A stretch of 40,390 bases of DNA, taken from NCBI RefSeq assembly GCF_004327985.1, contig NZ_SJDL01000045.1, positions 1-40,390 on the forward strand. The letters are read 5' to 3'. Both the position numbers and the translations under genes were made by a program. The notes beneath the pieces are model-generated. The model searched no databases. It was not told the DNA's origin and saw only the letters and a list, made by a program, of their open reading frames with translations. Positions 33,746 through 40,390 of this stretch are shown piece after piece (position 1 is the stretch's first letter; each line of letters begins with the position of its first letter). This DNA is from Marinobacter halodurans. Its GTDB lineage: Bacteria > Pseudomonadota > Gammaproteobacteria > Pseudomonadales > Oleiphilaceae.

Positions 33746-36700
33746 ATGAAGTGGATACTTCGCTCTTCCCTCTTGGGGTTGCTCATCGCTCTTCCCCTGT
33801 CGACCTACGGCAATACCGTAGACCAAGCCGATGCGCCGGAATCGTCAAGGTTTGGTGTCTTCTACGAGCCGCTGGTGGCATTCGATAAACCAAGCCCTGC
33901 TCAGCGCCAACTGCTGAATCAGGCTGTTGAGCGTTATCGAAAAGGCGGCGATCCTGCCGACATCAAATCACTGAGGTCTTATCTTGCGTTGTCGCCGGAT
34001 AGTCCTTGGAAAGCGTCCTTGATGTTCAACATGGGTATTGCCAAGGAGCAGGCGGGCTACTACTCGGATGCCATAGAGTTGCTAGAGGGCGCCGTTCGCG
34101 CTGGTGAGTCTGCGGATCGTCGAAGTGAACAGGTGATTGCAGAGCGTGCCCTTGGCGAGCTGCTTGCGCTGCATACGAAATTCGGGCATCGGGAAAAGGT
34201 CGCTGAGCTTTTAAAGCGAGTTGATCAATCACCGGCATCAGCCTCTATTACTGAGTTGGTTGCCCAGGCCCGTTCCGGGCTGTGGGAAATGGACAATGTG
34301 CCTGAAGCGGTTTTGCGTTGCGGTATCGTTGCGCTTGATACGTTTTTGGCGAAACAGGGCGGGCGCGATCTTTTCTCCCCCACGTTGGACCAGTTCGATG
34401 CTGGACCAAGTGGCACGTCACTGGCCCAGCTCCAGTCGATTGCCCAAACCCAAGGTACCAAAACACGCGCGGTTCACCGTGATCCTGCAGCAGCGATCCC
34501 AGTGCCCTCTGTTATGCACCTGCGAGTGGGTCACTTCGCCACGGTCTTGGATGATAAAAAGGGCCGGTATCAAGTCTTTGACCCTGCCTTCAATAAGCTT
34601 CGATGGATGAAGAAAGCGGCTTTGGAAGCAGAATCAAGCGGCTATTTCCTGGTTGAAGATAATTCAAGTGAATGGAAAACGGTTCCTGCCCAAACCGCAG
34701 CCCAGGTTATGGGGGCAGGCAATACTTCAAGCAGCCAGCCCGACCAGTTGACAACGGATGACGTGACGGAGTGTGACGACCCATGTTCCGATAGCAAAGG
34801 CATGCCGCGTTATCGCGTTCACTCAATGCTCGTGAGCTTGAACATAATCGATACGCCGCTGAGTTATTCGCCGCCCGTCGGCCCCCAAATCGGGATGTCT
34901 CTCTCCTATATTCAACGCGCGGCCAACCAACCAGCGACGTATACGTTCAGCAACCTGGGGCCAAAGTGGACGTTTAACTGGCTGTCTTATGTTCAGGACG
35001 ATCCCCAAAGCGCAGGCCGTCGTGTTCGCGCCTATTTGCCGGGTGGTGGCAGTCGGGATTACTCCGGTTACAGTTCCGGTTCCGGGGCTTTTGCCAGTGA
35101 GCAGCGTACCGGTGCCCGGCTTGTCATGACCTCGGCATCGCCGGTGACCTATGAGCGTCGCATGCCTGATGGTCGCGTTTATGTCTATGGGCACTCGGAC
35201 GACAGCACCTACTATCCACGAAGAATCTTTCTCACTCAGGTCATTGATGCCCACGGCAATGCCGTTCAGCTCGAATATGACGAGCAGCAACGCCTCACAA
35301 AGATCACGGATGCAATTGGCAGGAGCAGCGAGCTTCAATACAAGGAGCCTGAGAATCCTTTACTGATCTCGGGTGTCACAGATCCTTTTGGACGCTCCAC
35401 CGCATTTGAGTATGACGATAGCGGTCGCCTGGCCAGCATTACTGATGCCGTTGGGATGACGTCCAGTTTCGTCTATGACGGTACGTTTATAGAAAAGATG
35501 GTGACGCCGTACGGGGAAACCCGTTTCAGTTCGGGCCAGAGTGGTACGCGCCGTTGGCTGGTGGTTACCGACCCTGAAGGTCACAAGGAACGGGTTGAAT
35601 ATCGGCATTCTGCCAGCGGTATTCCCTTTAGCGAATCAAAAGTCCCTTCCGGGATCAGTGCTTTCAACCGGTATATAAACAGCCGGAACACGTTCTACTG
35701 GGACAAGGAAGCGATGGAGCGGGCGCCAGGGGATTACTCCAAGGCCAGGATTCGTCATTGGTTCCATAAGCGCACCAACACGTCAATGACAATAGGGGTT
35801 CAGGAGAGCATCAAGGAACCGCTTGAAAGCCGGGTTTGGTTTAATTACCCCGGACAAAATTGGGAAGGCGCAGAAGGGACTTTCGATAAGCCATCCAAGA
35901 TTGCTCGTGTGCTTCCGGATGGTTCCACACAGCTAACCCAGAAATCCTACAACGACTATGGAAACCTGACACGTCAGGTTGATCCTGAGGGGCGGGAACT
36001 CACCTACGAGTACGCCGAAAATCAGATTGATTTGCTCCGTGTTAAGCGGAAAAGCAGCAACGGTTACATCACGCTGGCCAGCTATACCTATAATGAGCAG
36101 CATCAACCTCTTTCCTACACCGATGCCAACTCCAATAAGACTCAGTACACCTACAATGAAGCCGGGCAACTGACGTCTGTAACCAATGCGCTCGGCCAGA
36201 AAACGGTGTTTTCATACGATAGTGAAGGCTATCTGCTCAGCGTCACCGATCCGAACAATGTCGTTGTCGCCAAATACTCCCATGACAATGTCGGTCGCGT
36301 TCAGTCATATACAGACGCGAATAATTACACATTGAGCTACCAGTATGACGGACTGGATCGCCTCACAAAGGTGACCTATCCCGACGGAACGTCAGAGTCG
36401 GTTGAGTGGGATCGCCTGGATCGTCATTCCTACACGGATCGCTATGGCCAGGTGACAACGTATGCGCACGATGCCGTCAGGAACCTGGTCAAGGTGGTCA
36501 ATCCGTCTGGCCACCAGAATCAGTTTGGCTATTTTGCGAATGGCCTTCGTTCAGGCGCGACGGACGGTGAGGGCAACGTCACTGCGTTTACCCGGGACAT
36601 TCAAGGTCGGCTGACACAGACATTGCGTCCGGATCAGAAAACTCTGAACAGAAGTTTCGACTCTAGCGGGCGTTTGGAATCCGAGACGAATGCCGCCGAT

Positions 36701-38902
36701 GGCATCACCCGTTACGGGTATGCGCACGACAATCAGCTGCAAAGTGTTACAGCTCCGAATTCGGCATCGACGACGTATCAATATGATGCGTACACCGGAT
36801 TGCTGATCGAGCGTCAAAGTCCTGATAGCGGCGAGACAGCCTATAGCTACGACGATGCTGGGAACCTGGTCTCAAAGACAGATGGCGACGGTCTCACGAC
36901 CACTTACGAATACGACGCCCTAAACCGTATATCGCAGGTCGTCTATGAAGATGGACAGTCTGTCGAATACATCTACGACACGGCGGTTAACGGCATTGGT
37001 CGTGTTGCCTCGATTAGGGATTCATCGGGGACAACCTATTTTACCTATGACCAGGCGGGCAGGGTTGCAGCCCGGCGGCATGTTTCCACTGATGGCGTCG
37101 AACTATCGATGAGCTATCAGTACACACCATCCGGGAAACTTTCCCGTCTGACTTATCCCTCTGGCGCTGTTGCTGAATACCACTACGACCGCGACCGACT
37201 GGAGAGCGTGTCCGTCAATGGCCAAACATTGTTGGGTGGCGTGGAGTATGCTCCGTTCGGACCGATTAGTGGCTGGGCCTGGGGCAACGGTCTCTCCATG
37301 AACAGGGCATTCGACAACAATGGTCGGATTAGTAACCTGAAAACAGCAACGAATGAGTCCCGTAACTTCGAATACGACGCGCTCGGCAACATCGTTTCGA
37401 TTCTCGGCAACGACGAGCAACACTTCGAATACGATGCCGAAAACCGGTTGAAGGTGGCGCTGTCAAGTGACTTCAGCCTGGGGTACGACTACGACGCCAA
37501 TGGCAATCGCACCTGGGAAACCGTCGACGGCGCCGAGAATGAACTGACTTACTCGCCGGAAAGCAACGTTCTCAAAACCGTCGGCGGCATCGCCTACAGC
37601 TATGATGGCCGCGGAAACACGGTGAACGATGGCGAACATACCTACCAGTATGACGCCAGAAACCGATTGGTCAGCGTCGACGGCGGCGATACGGCAGAGT
37701 ACGGATACAACGCCATGGGCGCGCGGGCGTTCAAGCGAAGCCAGGAAACCTATCAGATTAGCGCAGACCTCAACCAGGATGGCCGTAAATCCGTTGCGGA
37801 TTTGTTGACACTGCTGGAGATCATTCATCACAGAGAGTCACCGGTCCGAGCCGACCTTAATCAGGATGGCAAGGTGAACCATCGGGACATTTCCTGCATG
37901 GCCACCCATCTCACCCATAACTGGTTCCTTGAGCGGTTCCTGCATTGTCGGTTTGGTCAACAGATTGAAAGAGAGGCCAAGACTCGCTTCGTCTATGACA
38001 GTGCAAACCTGATGGGGGAATACGACGATCAGGGGAATGCTCGCCAGGAGTTCGTCTGGGCAGGAAGCAAGCCAGTTGGTCTGCTTGAAGACGGTGAGCT
38101 CTACTACGTCAGTTCAAACCAGATTGATGCGCCTGTAGCCATAACGGATCAGTCTGGTGAGCTTGTATGGCAATGGGAACCACGTCCGTTTGGGGATAGC
38201 TTGCCAGACATGGATGTCGACAGAGATGGTCGCGATCTCAAATTTAGCCTGCGTTTCCCTGGGCAATATCGAGACGAAGAAACTGGCCTTAATTATAACT
38301 TCTATCGGAATTATGACTCGGTACTTGGAAGGTATATTCAGAATGACCCGATTGGGCTGAATGGAGGGGTGAACACCTACGGGTACGTTGGACAGAATCC
38401 GCTAGTTTTCTCTGATCCTTCTGGTTTAGCAGCAAGAGGTGCGGCTGTCGGTGGTGCCATTGGGGGCGTTATCGGAGGAGCACTCGGTGGTCTTGCTGGT
38501 GGAGCGGGAGGAACTGTCGTTGCTCCGGGAGTAGGAACTGTGGGTGGCGGCTATGCTGGAGCCTCTAGTGGCGCAGCCTGGGGGCTTGCTGCAGGAGCCG
38601 CCGTAGGAAGCATCATCGAAGATGTAATGTCAATGTGGGGTGACGATGATGACTTCTACGCTGATCCTTATGGTGGCTACGATCCCGTTGATGAAGGCGA
38701 TGCTTTAGATTTGGCTGATAACCCAGCAGGAGCATCATGTGCTGCGATACAAGAAGCTATAGTGGCTCTGCAGAACCGTATTCGGGGAAGGGAACAAAAT
38801 GCTGCAGAGCATTGTGGTGGCGATGCAGGGCATCGTCAAAGAATTCAACGCCTGAAAGATGCTTTGCGAAAGCTTGAGCAAGCGTTGAGTGCTTGCCAAT
38901 AG
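33746..38902 (+). CDS. Large exported RHS-repeat protein with C39-like and dockerin-like segments (candidate polymorphic toxin)
   Basis: The 1718-residue protein has a Sec signal peptide (residues 1-22), a TPR-like helical region (about 90-175), and a C39-peptidase-like domain (C192 in L-R-C-G-I-V-A-L, H263 in V-G-H-F-A-T-V, D279 in V-F-D-P-A-F). A long series of YD repeats (about 400-1320) follows. Two dockerin-like DLNQDG motifs sit at 1341-1354 and 1370-1383. The RHS core (about 1503-1561) ends D-P-S-G-L. After it come a Gly/Ala-rich stretch, an acidic patch (D-D-D-D-F-Y-A-D) and a Cys-flanked helical tip (C1665 to C1717, with G-H-R-Q-R). The tip is the variable region in such proteins; its activity is not identified. 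ATG 33746 has AAGGA upstream. Confidence 0.9.
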   Translation: MKWILRSSLLGLLIALPLSTYGNTVDQADAPESSRFGVFYEPLVAFDKPSPAQRQLLNQAVERYRKGGDPADIKSLRSYLALSPDSPWKASLMFNMGIAKEQAGYYSDAIELLEGAVRAGESADRRSEQVIAERALGELLALHTKFGHREKVAELLKRVDQSPASASITELVAQARSGLWEMDNVPEAVLRCGIVALDTFLAKQGGRDLFSPTLDQFDAGPSGTSLAQLQSIAQTQGTKTRAVHRDPAAAIPVPSVMHLRVGHFATVLDDKKGRYQVFDPAFNKLRWMKKAALEAESSGYFLVEDNSSEWKTVPAQTAAQVMGAGNTSSSQPDQLTTDDVTECDDPCSDSKGMPRYRVHSMLVSLNIIDTPLSYSPPVGPQIGMSLSYIQRAANQPATYTFSNLGPKWTFNWLSYVQDDPQSAGRRVRAYLPGGGSRDYSGYSSGSGAFASEQRTGARLVMTSASPVTYERRMPDGRVYVYGHSDDSTYYPRRIFLTQVIDAHGNAVQLEYDEQQRLTKITDAIGRSSELQYKEPENPLLISGVTDPFGRSTAFEYDDSGRLASITDAVGMTSSFVYDGTFIEKMVTPYGETRFSSGQSGTRRWLVVTDPEGHKERVEYRHSASGIPFSESKVPSGISAFNRYINSRNTFYWDKEAMERAPGDYSKARIRHWFHKRTNTSMTIGVQESIKEPLESRVWFNYPGQNWEGAEGTFDKPSKIARVLPDGSTQLTQKSYNDYGNLTRQVDPEGRELTYEYAENQIDLLRVKRKSSNGYITLASYTYNEQHQPLSYTDANSNKTQYTYNEAGQLTSVTNALGQKTVFSYDSEGYLLSVTDPNNVVVAKYSHDNVGRVQSYTDANNYTLSYQYDGLDRLTKVTYPDGTSESVEWDRLDRHSYTDRYGQVTTYAHDAVRNLVKVVNPSGHQNQFGYFANGLRSGATDGEGNVTAFTRDIQGRLTQTLRPDQKTLNRSFDSSGRLESETNAADGITRYGYAHDNQLQSVTAPNSASTTYQYDAYTGLLIERQSPDSGETAYSYDDAGNLVSKTDGDGLTTTYEYDALNRISQVVYEDGQSVEYIYDTAVNGIGRVASIRDSSGTTYFTYDQAGRVAARRHVSTDGVELSMSYQYTPSGKLSRLTYPSGAVAEYHYDRDRLESVSVNGQTLLGGVEYAPFGPISGWAWGNGLSMNRAFDNNGRISNLKTATNESRNFEYDALGNIVSILGNDEQHFEYDAENRLKVALSSDFSLGYDYDANGNRTWETVDGAENELTYSPESNVLKTVGGIAYSYDGRGNTVNDGEHTYQYDARNRLVSVDGGDTAEYGYNAMGARAFKRSQETYQISADLNQDGRKSVADLLTLLEIIHHRESPVRADLNQDGKVNHRDISCMATHLTHNWFLERFLHCRFGQQIEREAKTRFVYDSANLMGEYDDQGNARQEFVWAGSKPVGLLEDGELYYVSSNQIDAPVAITDQSGELVWQWEPRPFGDSLPDMDVDRDGRDLKFSLRFPGQYRDEETGLNYNFYRNYDSVLGRYIQNDPIGLNGGVNTYGYVGQNPLVFSDPSGLAARGAAVGGAIGGVIGGALGGLAGGAGGTVVAPGVGTVGGGYAGASSGAAWGLAAGAAVGSIIEDVMSMWGDDDDFYADPYGGYDPVDEGDALDLADNPAGASCAAIQEAIVALQNRIRGREQNAAEHCGGDAGHRQRIQRLKDALRKLEQALSACQ

Positions 38903-38930
38903 TAAAGCAAATGTTGGGGATGGGGCAGAT

Positions 38931-39422
38931 ATGGCATTTGGATCATATATAGATGAGTTGCAGGGCTATTTGAAAGCTCTTCAAAGAATAGCGGGGCCAG
39001 CCTTTGCTTTTGGTGTTCGGTATGAGAAAACGCCTAAGGATTTGAATGCATTTATTGCTGAAAAGGTTGGCGATAAAGAGTCGATACTTTATGGGGAAAA
39101 GATTGATGAAAAGCGAGAAATAAAATATAGAGACTTGATGTCAAAAATTAACCACATGATTTTTGATGGGCAAAGCCCACTAAAAGAATCAAAAGACTCT
39201 ACGGCGATTTCCTATTTGGAGAGAAGTTTTTCTGAAGATATAAATGAGTATTATGGCCTTGAATCGAGCCTTTTGACGGAGGGAGCTTTTCATCCCTTGG
39301 TTGAAGGGCCAGTACACTTTCTAAAAATAGAGAAAGATTCGGAAGCAAAGTCCTTTTGCTTTTTGGTTAGGATCGGCGAATACTGGATTTTGACATATTT
39401 TTTTAAATCCGTAGTCGCTTGA
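38931..39422 (+). CDS. Candidate immunity protein for the RHS tip
   Basis: From ATG 38931 the product is 163 residues; a GTG at 38889 overlapping the RHS end is also in frame. GGGG lies 6 bases upstream of the ATG. The sequence is soluble and lysine/glutamate-rich, and it is encoded by markedly AT-richer DNA than the rest of the window. Features seen are S-Y-I-D-E-L-Q-G-Y-L-K-A-L, L-E-R-S-F-S-E-D-I-N-E-Y-Y and the hydrophobic end Y-W-I-L-T-Y-F-F-K-S. No family was recognised. Its position directly after a toxin-like RHS tip, 28 bases on, is the standard place for a cognate immunity gene; that role is inferred from position only. Confidence 0.6.
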   Translation: MAFGSYIDELQGYLKALQRIAGPAFAFGVRYEKTPKDLNAFIAEKVGDKESILYGEKIDEKREIKYRDLMSKINHMIFDGQSPLKESKDSTAISYLERSFSEDINEYYGLESSLLTEGAFHPLVEGPVHFLKIEKDSEAKSFCFLVRIGEYWILTYFFKSVVA

Positions 39423-39627
39423 GCTCTTCCTGGCCCTCTTTATATAGGCTTATGGATTTGGTCATGCATTCGAGCATATAACTGTGTCAACTAATTTCGT
39501 TTGGCATGGAATGGAGCCGGTAGCGTAATGTGCATAGTTTCAACTGGTTATGTTCTGGGTTGCTGAGGGGTTGAGCGGTAATCGAATTATAGGCTAGCGA
39601 ATTTTTTGAGTACATGAACCTAAAGAA
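39423..39627. other. 205-bp AT-rich intergenic region
   Basis: No gene, hairpin with U-run or clear promoter was recognised between the candidate immunity gene and the next small membrane-protein gene. Confidence 0.4.
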
Positions 39628-39933
39628 ATGATTAAGAGTGCGATTTTATGGTGTGCTATGTTGAGCGCTATTTCCTTTTGTGCTGGCTACTGGTTTGCTG
39701 AATGTAAAGTGCCAAGTTCGCTGGTGTATGAGTTGAGGCGCCCTGTTAGGCTGCAGATTACGCCTGATGATAAAGGTTCATTGCCGAAAGGCACACAGCT
39801 ATATTTTTATAGGGAGCTTCCAGAAATTACGACATACTATGTTTATGTGAATTTAAAGGAAAGAGACTTGGTTGTCAGGAATGATGGTGGTGATAGGGTG
39901 ATTGACCCTATTGCTGCTTATCCTGTGGACTGA
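39628..39933 (+). CDS. Small membrane-anchored protein of unknown function
   Basis: The 101-residue product has one N-terminal hydrophobic segment (about residues 4-23, A-I-L-W-C-A-M-L-S-A-I-S-F-C-A-G-Y-W-F-A). A short beta-rich region follows (V-R-L-Q-I-T-P-D-D, G-T-Q-L-Y-F-Y-R-E-L, Y-Y-V-Y-V-N-L-K). It lies in the AT-rich tract after the RHS locus and could be a second immunity-like or an unrelated cargo gene. The ATG at 39628 follows an AAAGAA stretch, a weak ribosome site. I do not recognise the family. Confidence 0.55.
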   Translation: MIKSAILWCAMLSAISFCAGYWFAECKVPSSLVYELRRPVRLQITPDDKGSLPKGTQLYFYRELPEITTYYVYVNLKERDLVVRNDGGDRVIDPIAAYPVD

Positions 39934-40120
39934 CGAAGGTTTTAGATGTGATCATTGAAATGCTCGTATAAGTAAAATGAAATATATTTCTCATGAGGTA
40001 ATGTAAGGCTATTTAGTGATGTTGGGTTGGTTTAGGGGCGAGTCAAGGGGTGATGGTAAGTTTGAAACCATGCAAACTACATAGCCTTGGTGCTGCCATT
40101 CGAATAGTGATCATCAAAAG
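39934..40120. other. AT-rich region with no supported gene
   Basis: A 21-codon ORF from ATG 40019 (MLGWFRGESRGDGKFETMQT then T and a stop) looks like the opening of a truncated small gene, but it is too short to call. Nothing else was recognised. Confidence 0.4.
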
Positions 40121-40263
40121 ATGAACAGCAAGCGTTTCATGCCAAGTGATAGGCAGCTTAATGGTCTGATCATTTCTTTAGTGTTTTCTACCACCTATCT
40201 GCTGGCAGCTATCGCGGGAACATGGTGGCTAGATGGCGACCTGCTGCGCGGCGCAATGGCTAT
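40121..40263 (+). pseudogene. 5' part of a membrane-protein gene cut by an IS
   Basis: From ATG 40121 the frame reads MNSKRFMPSDRQLNGLIISL and continues with a hydrophobic helix (V-F-S-T-T-Y-L-L-A-A-I-A-G-T-W-W). The frame enters the IS end near 40264 and stops inside it at 40297. The native gene was evidently longer and is now disrupted; the family is not recognised. Whether the rest of the gene survives beyond the IS lies outside the window. Confidence 0.6.
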
Positions 40264-40390
40264 TGAAGTGGACCCCGAAATTTGGACAGGTGCCTGAGCT
40301 CTGATTCATCATCTCCACAAGGAGGAGAATCATGAGCAAGAAACGCAAGCAATACAGCGCATCATTCAAATCCAAAGTCGCCCTGGCCGC
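40264..40390 (+). mobile_element. IS3-family insertion sequence, left end (partial)
   Basis: The left terminal sequence TGAAGTGGACCCCGAAATTT, followed directly by GGACAGG, fits IS3-family inverted repeats (TG...TTTGGACA). It is followed after about 40 bases by the transposase OrfA start. The element continues past the right edge. The first base of the IS (40264) is judged by eye from the terminal-repeat pattern. Confidence 0.7.
40332..40390 (+). CDS. IS3-family transposase OrfA, N-terminus (partial)
   Basis: ATG 40332 follows a strong AAGGAGGAG ribosome site. The visible 19 codons read MSKKRKQYSASFKSKVALA, the classic opening of IS3-family OrfA, a Lys/Arg-rich start leading into the helix-turn-helix (S-A-S-F-K-S-K-V-A-L). 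In such elements OrfA and the downstream OrfB are joined by programmed -1 frameshifting to give the active transposase. The rest is outside the window. Confidence 0.85.
   Translation, partial: MSKKRKQYSASFKSKVALA

Noticed and set aside
34900-37700. Tandem DNA repeats or CRISPR in the RHS gene
   Set aside because: The periodicity is at protein level (YD repeats) with diverged DNA, and the frame is open throughout.
1-40390. tRNA, rRNA, CRISPR array or replication origin
   Set aside because: No cloverleaf tRNA sequence, rRNA segment, regularly spaced repeats or DnaA-box cluster was recognised.

Overview
The window looks like chromosome from a high-GC, free-living, probably marine gammaproteobacterium of the Marinobacter/Oceanospirillales-Alteromonadales kind. 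The evidence is the gene families present: a prkA-yeaH-spoVR stress operon, an OsmU/YehZYXW-type osmolyte importer, a COG3014-YcfL-LpoB lipoprotein operon, bacterial thiopurine methyltransferase and a minimal EutR/EutB/EutC/permease set. The genus is an inference. No rRNA, tRNA or CRISPR was found. The last ~7 kb is visibly poorer in GC and looks accessory.

Layout. 1-136: the start of a VgrG (T6SS spike) gene that runs off the left edge. 259-1363: lrgA/lrgB pair. 1475-6493: prkA, yeaH (DUF444) and spoVR on the minus strand. 6494-7110: regulatory space holding a probable nitroreductase remnant. 7111-10920: four-gene osmolyte ABC importer with overlapping cistrons. 10954-12584: minus-strand HipA-like kinase plus DUF3037 pair, possibly toxin-antitoxin-like. 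12726-14171: an ABM-domain protein, a small membrane-anchored protein and a conserved ferritin-like protein. 14266-17163: large FAD/Fe-S dehydrogenase of the D-2-hydroxyglutarate dehydrogenase type, followed by a decayed fragment of a paralogue of the ferritin-like gene. 17310-19346: divergent alpha/beta hydrolase and GlxA-type AraC regulator. 19496-22500: a small unknown protein, tpm, a D-2-hydroxyacid dehydrogenase and a small exported protein. 22501-23183: almost gene-free, with a REP-like hairpin and a terminator. 23184-26132: ppiC (minus), then three lipoprotein genes ending in lpoB. 26144-27571: a GST and a second ABM protein. 27526-32713: ethanolamine module (eutR, eutB, eutC, permease), with a 264-bp palindromic element lodged between eutR and eutB. 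33077-39933: an exported protein, a 1718-residue Sec-exported RHS protein with TPR-like, C39-like and dockerin-like segments, and small AT-rich downstream genes, the first a likely immunity gene. 40121-40390: a membrane-protein gene cut by the start of an IS3-family element.

How the genes fit together. Several modules serve osmotic or starvation stress (PrkA/YeaH/SpoVR, OsmU-type importer, LrgAB). The eut genes would let the cell import ethanolamine and cleave it to ammonia and acetaldehyde under EutR control; no shell, reactivase or aldehyde-dehydrogenase genes lie beside them. The RHS region has the layout of a polymorphic-toxin locus (large carrier, variable tip, short AT-rich genes, IS at the border). 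The items most worth follow-up are the palindromic element in the eut control region, the HipA/DUF3037 pair, and the RHS protein with an embedded dockerin-like segment and its untyped tip and immunity candidate.
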